Assembly (NCBI RefSeq): GCF_963931295.1 | Contig: NZ_OZ007001.1 | Coordinates: forward strand, 1,426,001-1,490,000 | Direction of reading: 5' to 3' | DNA length: 64,000 bases | From: an uncultured Mailhella sp. | GTDB lineage: Bacteria; Desulfobacterota; Desulfovibrionia; Desulfovibrionales; Desulfovibrionaceae | Shown: positions 1 to 9,205 of the stretch, one piece after another | Layout of the letters: every line of letters begins with the position of its first letter | How positions within the stretch are numbered: position 1 is the stretch's first letter | Notes under the pieces: generated by a model | The model's database searches: none | What the model was told of the DNA's origin: nothing | The model's input: the letters and a program-made list of their open reading frames with translations, nothing else | Position numbers and translations under genes: made by a program

Positions 1-1
1 T

Positions 2-1873
2 CTTATCATCGCTACTCAACGTGCTCTTGTGCAGAAAACAGAAAAGATCATTGACGACGAGGGGCTTGATCGTATTGATATTTTTTGGGGGCAAAGTACA
101 ACGAGAGTGCTTAAATTCGTGTCAGAAGAGCTTTCAGGAACTACAGAAGTAATTCTGACTATGCCAGGGATGGCCAGCCTTATTGAAAGTAAAGTTCAGA
201 ATAAGTTACCAATTCTTCCTATAGAATATAATAACATCGATATCATCAAAGGACTTCGAAATGCACTGATCCTCTGTCCCGGAAGCGTAGCTTTGGCTCA
301 CTATAAAGAGGAAAACCCTCGTATCCAAGATATCAAAGAAATGGTCGGGCAGCAGTTCATAAACTTTCTTTTTGGAGAAGATGACAGCACCAATCAAAAA
401 ATACTTAGATCTTTAAAAGGACGAGGAGTACTAGCCATAGTAGGGGGAGGGTACATCTGTAATCTGGCAAAGGATGAAGGTTTTTCTGTTTTTCCGTTGG
501 AAATTAATTTGACGACTCTTAGAAAAACTATACTACGAGCCGTTTCAATTGCCGATACAAGAAAATTTACACGTAATGTAAACTATGATACTAATCTTAT
601 TTTGAAACAATTTTCTGATGCTGTTGTCGTTGTTAATAGTGAAAATAAAGTAACTTTTTTCAATAATAGCGCTGAGATGATGTTTAAAAGAGACGCTAAG
701 GCAGTTATTGGAAAAAAACCACGATTTTTTTTACATGATAACTATTTTGATAAGGTATTGATTAATAAAGAATCTATTGAGAATGTTATGCATGAATCAC
801 AGAAAATAATTGGAGATTACAGTATTCTTTCTGTCAATGGAATTCTTTCTGGTTGTGTAGGCTCTTTTCGATCGCTGGAGAAAATAAAGAAAATAGAAGA
901 AGCGTACCGAAGACCTTCTTCTGAGGAAGAAGATGGTGCAAGATATTCTTTTGATGATTTTCTGGGGGATACTCCACGTTTTCGCGCGCTGAAGGAACAA
1001 GCGAGGTGTTTTGCTCTTACGGACGAGACCGTGCTCATTACCGGAGAAAGCGGCACAGGCAAGGAAGTTATGGCCAGCAGCATACATAATGCCAGCAGGC
1101 GGAAAAGGAGACCTTTTCTTGCCATAAACTGCGCTGCCATTCCTGAAACTCTTATGGAAAGCGAGCTATTCGGCTATGAACCCGGAACCTTTACCGGAGG
1201 GAGGAAAAACGGCGCTCCTGGACTGTTTGAGTCGGCGCAGGGAGGAACGCTTTTTCTTGATGAGATAGGCGAACTGCCTTTGAATCTTCAGGGGAAACTG
1301 CTTCGGGTGCTTCAGACCAGGAGAGTCCGCAGGTTGGGTGCTGTTTTTGAATCTTTCGTGGATGTTCGTATTATTGCGGCTACCAATAAGAATTTGAAAC
1401 ACGAAGTGGAGGAGCACCGTTTCAGAAGCGATCTGTATTATCGACTGAATATCTTTCATGTCCATATGTTGCCGCTACGTGATTATGCCGATCAGCTTGG
1501 GGACATTGTTGAAAAACTGCTTGTCAAGAAGGCTCCGGATTCTTCAGCTTCAGATAAGAAGCGTCTGTGTTCTTTGCTCAGCCATCTGAGATCCTACAAC
1601 TGGCCGGGAAATATGCGGGAACTGGAGAACGTAGTGCGCCGCTATGTCGCACTGAGCCAATATTTGAAACGTCCCATCACTCTTGGCGACATTTTCAACC
1701 TGTCGAATTTTCACGAACGAAGCGTGGAGCCTTCAGTTTCGAGAGAGGAAAGGGAACGTCAAGAACTTTTAGAAGCTTTTGACAGACTGCATGGGAATCG
1801 TGCATTGATTGCCCGAGAGTTGGGGATTTCAAGAACGACACTTTGGAGAAAATTGCGGAAGCTCTACGAGTGA
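2..1873 (+). CDS. sigma-54-dependent activator, PrpR-type, 5' end outside window
   Basis: Bacterial enhancer-binding protein that would open sigma-54 promoters by ATP hydrolysis. Numbering from the GTG at 29, an N-terminal PrpR-like sensor region (about 10-180) is followed by a PAS-like segment (about 190-290), an AAA+ domain with Walker A GESGTGKE near 338 and DEIGEL near 411, and a Fis-type helix-turn-helix at about 578-614. The reading frame is open to the left edge with plausible sensor sequence before the GTG, so the true start probably lies outside the window and the gene is partial only because of the window edge. The sigma-54 contact loop reads GTFTGG instead of the usual GAFTGA. No target promoter is visible to its right; the partner genes are probably to the left. 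A+T-rich codon use sets it apart from the genes beyond 19 kb. Confidence 0.85.
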   Translation, partial: LIIATQRALVQKTEKIIDDEGLDRIDIFWGQSTTRVLKFVSEELSGTTEVILTMPGMASLIESKVQNKLPILPIEYNNIDIIKGLRNALILCPGSVALAHYKEENPRIQDIKEMVGQQFINFLFGEDDSTNQKILRSLKGRGVLAIVGGGYICNLAKDEGFSVFPLEINLTTLRKTILRAVSIADTRKFTRNVNYDTNLILKQFSDAVVVVNSENKVTFFNNSAEMMFKRDAKAVIGKKPRFFLHDNYFDKVLINKESIENVMHESQKIIGDYSILSVNGILSGCVGSFRSLEKIKKIEEAYRRPSSEEEDGARYSFDDFLGDTPRFRALKEQARCFALTDETVLITGESGTGKEVMASSIHNASRRKRRPFLAINCAAIPETLMESELFGYEPGTFTGGRKNGAPGLFESAQGGTLFLDEIGELPLNLQGKLLRVLQTRRVRRLGAVFESFVDVRIIAATNKNLKHEVEEHRFRSDLYYRLNIFHVHMLPLRDYADQLGDIVEKLLVKKAPDSSASDKKRLCSLLSHLRSYNWPGNMRELENVVRRYVALSQYLKRPITLGDIFNLSNFHERSVEPSVSREERERQELLEAFDRLHGNRALIARELGISRTTLWRKLRKLYE

Positions 1874-1892
1874 AAGTTAGATCGCATCGTCA

Positions 1893-2619
1893 TTTAATTT
1901 TAACCAGAATGGTGATGCACCTGATATGGGCTGCCGCCGGGAATGAAGCAGTATTTTGAGGCATAGCGTGAGGCAATTCCTCGCCGACGCTTCGATTTCC
2001 AAAAAGAATTTTTGACGAGATAACGGCATACACATTCAGGCGGTTATGATTTTTCCGGGGGAAGATAATGTCCGGTCGGATGCCGTCTCTCTCTCTTGAG
2101 CAATCCTGCCGGAGCATCATTGTCATATCTTTTGGCCGCAAGAAGATATTCAGTCGTTATTCACTCCACAAGCCTGCAAGCCTGAGAGCAATCCGCAATG
2201 GTACCTGCTGGAACAAGGATTCTGACCGGCATACCATGCGTATCCACGACCAAATGTATTTTTGTGTTGAGCCCACCCTTTGTACGGCGCATATCCTGAT
2301 TGCCTCCTACCGCTCCTGCGGCATGCGGATGAATCTTGCAGTGGCTTGCATCTATCATGAGCCATTCAAAATCAGGTTCAACGATGACCACTTCCGGAAC
2401 CTGCTCCCGAACCCCGCGATCTCTCCAGCGACAAAATCGACGATGAGTATTTTTCCAGTCTCCATAATCAGGAGGCAAATTTCTCCACGGCGCTCCTGTG
2501 CGAACTATCCAAAAAACAACGTTAAGAAAGCATCGATTGTCGCGGGCAGTTACGCCCCGCGTGCCTTATTGCCCCGAATGATATTTTTAAAAGCTTTTAA
2601 ACTCTGTCTGATATGTCAT
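1893..2619 (-). pseudogene. decayed IS5-family transposase
   Basis: Remnant of a DDE transposase of the IS5 (IS427-like) group. Read on the minus strand, pieces of the family appear in the right order but in different frames: an N-terminal 'GVTARDNRCF' and 'RTGAPWRNLPPDYG' stretch (about 2560-2463), the catalytic-core block with EWLMIDAS, GGLNTKIH and VVDTHG (about 2380-2220), then 'EYLLAAKRYDNDA' (about 2160-2110) and a C-terminal 'HIRCITI' motif (about 1920). At least two frameshifts and an in-frame TAA near 2566 break it, so it cannot make a full transposase. I could not define terminal inverted repeats, so the limits are approximate. It sits between the truncated activator and the phage-type genes, consistent with a degraded mobile region. 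Confidence 0.8.
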
Positions 2620-2707
2620 GACGACGATGTGCGCACTGCATATCCCTCTCCTTCTATAAGGATGATAGCAGCGTTCTGCGAAATTGAAAGTTAATTGACG
2701 ACAATAT

Positions 2708-3532
2708 CTAGTCCATGGCGATAATGTTGAGCTGTTTCTGGCCACGAGTATCAGGTTCCATGGCGGTCTCCCATAAAAGAAGAGCTGCCCCGGTGGAGGA
2801 CAGCTCTTCATGCAAGTCGAAAGAAAAATTATGCGGCATCATCGTATTTCCACCAGATCCTTTGCTGCGAATCCCACTTGAACCATGAATCCCTGGCCAA
2901 TTCCTTTTCTCCAGAGTTTTTCCAGACGCCACGATGCATCTTCTTCCGTCCTCAGCCTGAACCGTCCTGAAGCTCACGCCATCGATTTTGGGCAGATTTT
3001 GGTGAAGCGATACGGGGCGATTTGAGGCGTCTAAAATTTTGTTCGTGGATAAAGAGCCGTCTGATTCCACTTTTTGTCTCTGTATGGCTTCTACGGGCTT
3101 TATTCGCGTTTTGGCCTGTTTTGTAGGAATTGAGGCAGCATTACCGTCATCATCTTCCGTCACGATACCGAGGATGGAGCACAGGGAGTACCGCCGGGCA
3201 TAGGTGATAGCACTGCCCATTCCCTGTGGATCATTTTTCGTCAGAGGGATGATGGCTGTGCTGGAAATCCATTGACCAGATTCCGCATGTATAAGCCTTG
3301 TTTCTAATCCGATATGCCCTGTCCCGAGTTCTACAGGAGCAGGACATGGGAGTTGGGTAAGCCAGATGCCTTGGGAAGAAAGAAGGCTGCGGCAGGATTC
3401 CATGACCGAATTGAGGGTAGCGTATTCGTTGCCGATGAATGGATTTTTGGCGTCCTTTATAGCCGGTTGAAGTTGCTGTTGGACGATGAGCATAGCCTGA
3501 GAAAGTTTAGTGATATCAGTGGATTGAGTCAT
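2708..3532 (-). CDS. ERF-family single-strand annealing protein
   Basis: Phage-type recombination protein of the ERF superfamily, which anneals single-stranded DNA during homologous recombination. The N-terminal ~150 residues carry the family look: 'LSQAMLIVQQQLQPAIKDAKNPF', 'YATLNSVMESCRSLLSSQGI', and 'DPQGMGSAITYARRYSL', which is the most diagnostic part. The C-terminal half (about 150-274) is basic and less conserved. I place the start at ATG 3532 because an AGGAG ribosome site lies just before it; an in-frame extension to 3607 has none. The gene ends in TAG. It lies in the same orientation as the primase-like gene and integrase, as expected for early genes of a prophage or integrative element. 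The rest of a phage is not present in the window. Confidence 0.8.
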   Translation of the reverse strand: MTQSTDITKLSQAMLIVQQQLQPAIKDAKNPFIGNEYATLNSVMESCRSLLSSQGIWLTQLPCPAPVELGTGHIGLETRLIHAESGQWISSTAIIPLTKNDPQGMGSAITYARRYSLCSILGIVTEDDDGNAASIPTKQAKTRIKPVEAIQRQKVESDGSLSTNKILDASNRPVSLHQNLPKIDGVSFRTVQAEDGRRCIVASGKTLEKRNWPGIHGSSGIRSKGSGGNTMMPHNFSFDLHEELSSTGAALLLWETAMEPDTRGQKQLNIIAMD

Positions 3533-3664
3533 AAGGGCTCCTGAGTAATAAAAAAGAGAAGTACAGACAGTAAGCCTGTACTTCTCTCTATTGTTTTCTT
3601 GTCGCAATATATATCTGTTTTTATATGATTTACTGTAGGTAGTATTTATATTGTCCTCGTTTGT

Positions 3665-4063
3665 TTACCATAATCCCTTTTCGATACACATATTTTTTAT
3701 AAAAATATTTTCATTTCCCGAAAAGATGATGGCTGGTATCTGTAAATGACAACCTTTTCCACCAGAAAGCCAAATGATAAATTGTTTCGGATTTATATCC
3801 CAAACCTCATAATAATACCGGCAGAAGAGATATATTTCTTTGACAGCTAAAAATGGAGACTTTTTTGAATCAGAGTCAATGAACAGGTCCCCGAAACGTA
3901 AAGGATGAAGGCGTTCTGTTGTGGGCTCATATTCAAAGGACAATATGCTGAAATCTGTTGCACCTTCTTCAATGGCCTTTTGTCTTGCCTCACTACTGTT
4001 TTCAATAAATTTCCAAGTGCTATTACTTTTGTTTCTGTTCCAAGAATAAATAAAAGTTTTCAT
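3665..4063 (-). CDS. short primase-like protein (AEP-type fold), possibly truncated
   Basis: A 132-residue protein resembling the catalytic part of archaeo-eukaryotic-type primases. Visible hallmarks are an acidic 'LFIDSDS' motif near residue 62, which would supply the two metal-binding aspartates, and 'SGGKGCHLQIP' near residue 100, matching the SGG-x-G-x-H nucleotide-binding motif of these primases. Full-length relatives are much longer, so this is either a minimal domain or a truncated copy; the protein ends 'EKGLW' directly at a TAA. A good start ATG at 4063 follows a run with AAGGAG-like spacing (AAAAAGGAGTAG). It is A+T-rich like the rest of the integrative element. Function is inferred from motifs only. 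Confidence 0.6.
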   Translation of the reverse strand: MKTFIYSWNRNKSNSTWKFIENSSEARQKAIEEGATDFSILSFEYEPTTERLHPLRFGDLFIDSDSKKSPFLAVKEIYLFCRYYYEVWDINPKQFIIWLSGGKGCHLQIPAIIFSGNENIFIKNMCIEKGLW

Positions 4064-4363
4064 TTTCTACTCCTTTTTCTTATTTTCGAAACGCAGATGG
4101 TTTTCTGCATATTATGAGTAAAAAATAAAAAAATATATTTCGCAAAATCTGTATTTTTTTCCTGTTTTTTTGTTTTTTTGTTTTTTTCTAAAATAGGCTG
4201 AAAAATAAGGGGATTTTTACATAAAAAAAACAACTTCCAAAAACGGAAGTTGTTTTTTTTGAAATAAAGTTGTTTTTTTATACTTCAAAAACAAAGTATA
4301 GATAACTATTTGAAATTATTTGTTTCTATAAGCTAATCCCCTCGCTGCATAGTTACCTAAAAA
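4064..4363. other. AT-rich intergenic stretch of the element
   Basis: Very A+T-rich DNA between the primase-like gene and the integrase. It contains long T runs (4150-4190) and the hairpin listed separately. I see no credible gene. It could hold a promoter for the primase/ERF genes, but no convincing -35/-10 pair stands out. Confidence 0.6.
4223..4260. terminator. bidirectional intrinsic terminator
   Basis: Perfect 16-bp inverted repeat: A8CAACTTCC, a 6-base loop, then GGAAGTTGT8. A tracts on one side and T tracts on the other let it work on both strands. It closes the integrase transcript (minus strand) before the primase-like gene. Confidence 0.85.
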
Positions 4364-5548
4364 TTATTTTAGAATGTCATTGATTCGCATGGCTGAAATT
4401 CGCGTTCCATCAGGAGCAAGATGAGCGTAGCGTTGTGTCATGGCAAGAGAAGAGTGTCCCATCAGCTCAGAGACCGTATAAAGAGGCGTCCCCTGCTGTA
4501 CAAGCCATGAAGCAAATGTGTGTCGGAGTGTATGGAAGACGACCTTTTGGCGTGGATCTGCAATTCCATCATTGAATCCAAGCTCTTTGACTATCCTGTC
4601 AAAAACTTTTGATACCTGCCCCCGCTGTCCTCCTGTTTTAGCAGGTAAAACAAGCTCTCCGGGCTGCTGGCCGTGGAATTTACCTTCGAGAACAACTTTC
4701 ACTTCCGGACTCATATACGCATGACGGTTCTTGCCACTTTTAGGATCACGGATTAATAGAATTTCATTGGAGAAGTCTACGTCAGCCCAAATCAAAGCGT
4801 GAATTTCACCAGCTCTCAGTCCACAGGCAAGAGAAAGCAACGCCGTAGTGTACAAGTCAGAGGACACTATTTTCAATGCCTGAAGCAGTGTCTTCGCTTC
4901 TTCTCTGCTTAGGAAACGCATTCGGCGATTATCAAATTTTGGGATTTTGACGTTTCGAGTAGGCGGGATACCAGAGACGATACCTCGGCGATTAGCCAGA
5001 TGCCAGATCTGGGAAAAAATTGCCAAAGCGTATTCGATAGTCCGAGGAGATTTCCCATCGGCAAGCATAGTCTGTTTCAGATTTTCAAGTTGCTCTTCAT
5101 TGATTTCAATCAATGGCTTTTCGCCGAAGTATGGTTTCAACCACCGTGTGTATAAGTCTTCCTCTTTTTTTATCGTGCTTTCCTTTTTATGGCCCTGGGT
5201 AAGTCTGTAGGTGCTGCTCCAAAAGTCATCGACTGTGATCTTAGTAGCCCGTTCTTGAGCTTCAGCCTTTTCCGCTTCAGTCCGTTTCTTCCTTGCTTCG
5301 TCGCGAGCTTGCCGAAGAGTAACTGCCCCATTGCCTATCCGTTTGGCTTCTTTGAGCTTCGCAAGTTCTATGCGGGCTTTTGTCAGCGTCCAGCCGTCTG
5401 ATAACCAACCGAGACCTTCTTCTATCTGCTTACCATCGACAGTGAAGCGGAGCGTATAATACCGATCCCGTCTCTTTCCATGCATTCGCGTTTCGTGCTC
5501 GTAGTAGCGGATGCCACGCTCCTCCGTAATCCATTTCTGACCACTCAC
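4364..5548 (-). CDS. int: tyrosine-type site-specific integrase
   Basis: Integrase of the phage/integrative-element tyrosine recombinase family (394 residues). An N-terminal arm-binding region with a charged helical stretch (60-100) is followed by a SAM-like core-binding domain (about 104-190) and the catalytic domain (about 210-390). The catalytic set is complete: R245 in GLRAGE, K270 in DPKSGK, H339 and R342 in HTLRHT, H365 in LMGHSS and the nucleophile Y374 in TQRYAHL. Translation starts at GTG 5548, seven bases after GGAGG. The gene reads away from the tRNA-Thr fragment at 5764-5810, only ~220 bp off, the usual arrangement of an integrase beside its own attachment site. It should catalyse insertion into and excision from the tRNA-Thr gene. 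Confidence 0.95.
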   Translation of the reverse strand: MSGQKWITEERGIRYYEHETRMHGKRRDRYYTLRFTVDGKQIEEGLGWLSDGWTLTKARIELAKLKEAKRIGNGAVTLRQARDEARKKRTEAEKAEAQERATKITVDDFWSSTYRLTQGHKKESTIKKEEDLYTRWLKPYFGEKPLIEINEEQLENLKQTMLADGKSPRTIEYALAIFSQIWHLANRRGIVSGIPPTRNVKIPKFDNRRMRFLSREEAKTLLQALKIVSSDLYTTALLSLACGLRAGEIHALIWADVDFSNEILLIRDPKSGKNRHAYMSPEVKVVLEGKFHGQQPGELVLPAKTGGQRGQVSKVFDRIVKELGFNDGIADPRQKVVFHTLRHTFASWLVQQGTPLYTVSELMGHSSLAMTQRYAHLAPDGTRISAMRINDILK

Positions 5549-5763
5549 TGTTACCTCCAGACTTCTATCGCATCAAGTGAGGTTGCCATGGGCAAAGTCA
5601 CTAGTCCAGCATTCTCCCTTATTTCTCCCTAATTTTCGCGTGAAAGAGAGGTAAAGTCAATGACTCTGAATGAAGTAAATTTTGTTTATTGTATAGCATA
5701 ATTATTTATAAAAATTGTATATTACCTGCTCATAGTGAAGCCGTATAAAAGTATACACCTAGA

Positions 5764-5810
5764 GATTCGTAATCAGTAGGTCTGGAGTTCAAGTCTCCAA
5801 GCTGGCTCCA
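5764..5810 (+). repeat. attachment site: 3' half of tRNA-Thr(CGT)
   Basis: The sequence starts at the anticodon loop TTCGTAA (5766-5772, anticodon CGT) and continues through a perfect T arm (stem TGGAG/CTCCA, loop TTCAAGT) to the acceptor strand AGCTGGC, base 73 and CCA at 5808-5810. The 5' half of a tRNA is missing: upstream bases do not form a D arm or acceptor partner, and the anticodon stem pairs poorly. This is the pattern left when an element inserts in a tRNA 3' end, so the segment is read as the right attachment site of an element that lies to the left. Confidence 0.8.
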
Positions 5811-5819
5811 TAAATTTTT

Positions 5820-5853
5820 GGGCCTCCATGTTTCGACATGGAGGCCCGTTTGT
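5820..5853 (+). terminator. hairpin terminator after the tRNA-Thr 3' end
   Basis: Perfect 11-bp stem GGGCCTCCATG / CATGGAGGCCC with a 6-base loop, followed by GTTTGTTTA. It starts ten bases after the tRNA CCA and is probably the original terminator of the tRNA-Thr gene, carried on the chromosomal side of the junction. Confidence 0.8.
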
Positions 5854-5985
5854 TTATGACAATAATAAAACAGTCATTTTTGAGAGAAGGCAACCGAACT
5901 TCTGTTGCGATCGCCTTCTCCCGTATTTATATGACAAGAAAGAATGAGATATTTATATCATATAATCATATGAAATATTATATTG

Positions 5986-7890
5986 TTACAACTTTTCCGC
6001 ACATAAGAAGGCATCATGAACGGCCTGAAAAATATTTTTAGGACTTCTGGCATCTCCTATTACATAAACATCCGAATACTGCTTGCGCATGACATCGACA
6101 ATTGCATTATTTGAACGATATCCCGCCGCAATGACGACCGTATCCGCCGGCTCCTTTTTGCCCTGAAACTCAATGCCGTCTCTCAGGATGCGCTCGATTC
6201 TGGTATTCGTATAAATGTCGATATGATACTTTTTCATGGTGTCATGAATATGCTGTACATACGTCGGGCCAGCTTCCCGGGCTATGCCATCCAGCATCTC
6301 CACAATAACGACATGCGCCCCGCGACTGGCCAGAAAATGCGCCGTTTCCACGCCAACCAGTCCGCCGCCGACAACAACAATCTTCTGCCCGAACGACGCC
6401 TTGCCGGAAAGAATATCCTCGGCCATCACGACCAGAGGAAGGTCGTGTCCGGGAACAGGCACCATAACCTGTCGCGCTCCCGTTGCAATGACAATCGCAT
6501 CGGGGCTGTCGTCCTGCAGATCTTCCGGCTTTTCCACTCTGCGTCTGACGACAGGGACCCCCAGCCGGACAAGCTGATGCCGAAGGTAATCAAGAAAAAG
6601 CAGAAAATCTCCCTTTTCCGGAGGAGCCGCCACCAGCGGCAGCTTTCCTCCCGGCAATGCTTCCTGCTCATATACGACTACCTGGTGCCCTCTCAGAGCC
6701 GCAACCCGCGCAGCTTCCATTCCGGCAGGTCCGCCGCCGACAACAGCTATTTTCTTCGGTGAAGACGCCGGAACAATGTTTCGCTCCATCTCGAAAGACG
6801 CCCGCGCGTTCAACATGCACGTCGCAGCCTCGCCGACAAAAATACGGTCACAGCATCCCTGATTACAGGCAACACAATAGCGAATATCGTCGAAGGCTCC
6901 GCTTTGCAGCTTTTCCACGAGTTCCGGATCAGCAAAGAATCCACGGCCGACAGCCACCATATCGGCCTTGCCGTCAGACACGATCTCTTTAATGAGCGTT
7001 CCACTATTGAGTCTTCCCGCCACAATAACCGGAACGGAAAGCGTTTTTTTCAGCTCCTCAGCATAAGGAATAAGAAAGCCTCGTGGTACATACATGGGCT
7101 GTATGCTCGTGTACACGGAATCATAGCAGCCGGCCGTCACGCTTACCGCCTGCGCCCCGCACTCCTCAGCCCGGCGGCAGATGGCCTTCACGTCTTCAAA
7201 CTGAAGTCCGTCGTCCAAAAATTCCTGGGCCGAAATGCGGATGGTCACGGGCACACGCCCGTCCACGACGCGAACAACCTCTTTTAAAACTTCCAACGGA
7301 AAACGGCAGCGGTTCTCAAGACTTCCACCGTACTCGTCCTTTCTGTGATTGGAATGCGGTGAAAGAAATCCTGCCAGCAGATAGCCGTGAGCGAAATGCA
7401 CCTCGATGAGATCAAAACCGGCGCGCACGGCTCTGTCCGCGGCAACAGCAAATTTTTCCACCAGCCCCGGCAGCTCTTCCTTCGCGAGCTCTCTGGGATG
7501 ATTTCCAAGAATGGCGCAGGGAATGGCAGAGGCCGCCACAGGCGTAAGGCCGGTAATCACCTCCGTAGCCTGACGCCCGGCATGATAAATCTGCGCGCCG
7601 ATCTTTGCTCCCGCCTTATGTACGGCATCACAAAGGGCTTTCAGACCAGGTAAAAACTTCTCATCATAAATGGCAATCTGAGCGGGAAGACCGGCTCCTT
7701 CCGGAGCTATCGTCACGGAACCGGTCATAATGATCCCCACACCGTGACGTGCGCGCTCTTCAAAAAAATGAATGAGACGCTCGCTGACCATACCTCCGGT
7801 ATGAGCCATGCCGTTTTCCATCGGCGCCATCATGACGCGATTCTTCAAGGTAAGACTTCTAATGCTGATAGGAGAAAAAAGATCGGGCAT
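5986..7890 (-). CDS. Old Yellow Enzyme-type FMN/FAD/Fe-S oxidoreductase (enoate reductase-like)
   Basis: A 634-residue flavoenzyme of the 2,4-dienoyl-CoA reductase / enoate reductase / BaiCD family, which reduces activated C=C bonds with NAD(P)H. The N-terminal TIM barrel (1-~335) binds FMN and has the active-site block HFAHGYLL and the NHRKDEYGGS signature. A [4Fe-4S] motif C-x2-C-x3-C-x11-C (CVACNQGC...C) follows near 340. The C-terminal half (~370-634) has two dinucleotide folds, GGGPAGMEAA and VGGGLVGVETA. An AAGGAG site supports ATG 7890. It is the last gene of the TRAP operon, after the hairpin at 8141-8170, so its level may be lower than that of the transporter. I infer that it reduces the compound imported by the TRAP system; the substrate is unknown. 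Confidence 0.85.
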   Translation of the reverse strand: MPDLFSPISIRSLTLKNRVMMAPMENGMAHTGGMVSERLIHFFEERARHGVGIIMTGSVTIAPEGAGLPAQIAIYDEKFLPGLKALCDAVHKAGAKIGAQIYHAGRQATEVITGLTPVAASAIPCAILGNHPRELAKEELPGLVEKFAVAADRAVRAGFDLIEVHFAHGYLLAGFLSPHSNHRKDEYGGSLENRCRFPLEVLKEVVRVVDGRVPVTIRISAQEFLDDGLQFEDVKAICRRAEECGAQAVSVTAGCYDSVYTSIQPMYVPRGFLIPYAEELKKTLSVPVIVAGRLNSGTLIKEIVSDGKADMVAVGRGFFADPELVEKLQSGAFDDIRYCVACNQGCCDRIFVGEAATCMLNARASFEMERNIVPASSPKKIAVVGGGPAGMEAARVAALRGHQVVVYEQEALPGGKLPLVAAPPEKGDFLLFLDYLRHQLVRLGVPVVRRRVEKPEDLQDDSPDAIVIATGARQVMVPVPGHDLPLVVMAEDILSGKASFGQKIVVVGGGLVGVETAHFLASRGAHVVIVEMLDGIAREAGPTYVQHIHDTMKKYHIDIYTNTRIERILRDGIEFQGKKEPADTVVIAAGYRSNNAIVDVMRKQYSDVYVIGDARSPKNIFQAVHDAFLCAEKL

Positions 7891-8140
7891 AACATCTCCT
7901 TCAGGTCTGACGCGAATTCCGCATTCTCACGACAACCGCCACACGTCATCATGAAAGCAACGTTCGCACCGACCGTATCCCGTCGCAAAGTTCATGCCGG
8001 AGCCTGCCAACGCAATCACTTCAGAGTGTGCATTATTTTTATTTTTTCATTCGACGACAATGAAGATTGGAATACAAAAGCGATGTTCTTCATACGAAGA
8101 CAGCGCGCCGGCAGGAAAACTTCGCCGAAAAATTTTAAAA

Positions 8141-8170
8141 AAGAGCCTATTCTCATAAGAACAGGCTCTT
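8141..8170 (-). terminator. intra-operon hairpin after dctP
   Basis: AAGAGCCT-A-TTCT / AGAA-C-AGGCTCTT stem with a 4-base loop, followed on the minus strand by TTTTAAAATTT. It sits between the TRAP binding-protein gene and the reductase gene, so it may end most transcripts after dctP or act as a partial terminator. Confidence 0.65.
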
Positions 8171-8180
8171 ACTCAACATA

Positions 8181-9185
8181 TTACTCGGCAGCAGACACGC
8201 GAGCTACTTCAGCCTTGAGCTCATTCAGAAGCTCCAGGTTTACCTTGGGGAACTGCTTATAAATATCCTTGCACTGTTCGCGAAGCTGAGCCATTTCCGC
8301 ATCGGTGGGCACATAAATCTTGAGACCCGCCTTCTTGAAGGCTTCTTCCGCCCGGGCTTCGTCTTCAAGCTGATTCTTATACTGAGCCTTGGCAAAAACC
8401 TTCACCGCTTCCTCAAAAATGGGCTTGTCTTCCGCAGGAAGCTTGTTCCACCATCTCGTGGAGGTATACAAAATCTGCGCACAGTAGGTGTGATCGATCA
8501 GAGCTATGGACTTTGCCGCCTCATACCATTTGCTGTTCACGCCGAAAGGAGCGTCCACATCAAAGCCGTCGATGACGCCCTGCTGAAGTCCGGTATACAC
8601 CTCGGAACCGGGCATGGGTACGGGATTCATGCCCATATGCTCCAGAAGCGCCATATGCATGGGGGAAGACGAAGCGCGAATCTTGACGCCCTTAAGATCA
8701 TTTATGCTGTTGATGTCCTTGGTGAGGAAGGGCTTGCGAAAACTGTATCGTACAAACACAAGCGGAGTCACGGCCTTGTTGGCCGCGGCCGCACAGATCT
8801 TCTGCCCCACAGGGCCGCTCAAAACCTTATCTGCGACATCGGAGTTGGGGAACAAAAATCCGAGATCAAGCATGCTCAGCTCCGGCATGAAGGTGCCTAT
8901 ATTGGAAGCCCCTTCCACCAGCATATGAACCGTGCCAAACCCCATTCCTTGATACGCTTCTTCCATGGTGCCCAGCTTGAACTGATCGTAAATGTCCATG
9001 CGATACTTGCCGTTCGTTTTCTCCTCAATGAACTGCTTCATCTCCACGAGAGAGCGGCAAATAGCGCCGGACATGGAAGAATGCGTCGTTACCTTGATGA
9101 CTTTAGGGGCCGCAAACGCCGTGCCGGCGGAAAACAGACTGGCAATCGCGAGGGCACAGACAACGGATTTGAAGAGCTTGTTCAT
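8181..9185 (-). CDS. TRAP transporter periplasmic binding protein, DctP family
   Basis: Extracytoplasmic solute receptor of a TRAP transporter (334 residues), which captures an organic anion in the periplasm for the DctQM permease. A clear signal peptide (MNKLFK, hydrophobic core, AFA|AP near 26) is followed by the DctP fold. Family features include 'KGVKIRASSSPMHMALLEHMG' around 160-180, with the arginine that normally clamps the substrate carboxylate, and 'GLQQGVIDGFD' after it. This points to a carboxylate-type ligand but does not identify it. The gene follows dctM by 20 bp and precedes a hairpin, which fits high expression of a binding protein. Confidence 0.9.
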   Translation of the reverse strand: MNKLFKSVVCALAIASLFSAGTAFAAPKVIKVTTHSSMSGAICRSLVEMKQFIEEKTNGKYRMDIYDQFKLGTMEEAYQGMGFGTVHMLVEGASNIGTFMPELSMLDLGFLFPNSDVADKVLSGPVGQKICAAAANKAVTPLVFVRYSFRKPFLTKDINSINDLKGVKIRASSSPMHMALLEHMGMNPVPMPGSEVYTGLQQGVIDGFDVDAPFGVNSKWYEAAKSIALIDHTYCAQILYTSTRWWNKLPAEDKPIFEEAVKVFAKAQYKNQLEDEARAEEAFKKAGLKIYVPTDAEMAQLREQCKDIYKQFPKVNLELLNELKAEVARVSAAE

Positions 9186-9205
9186 GCGTACTCCTTAATT
9201 TACTG

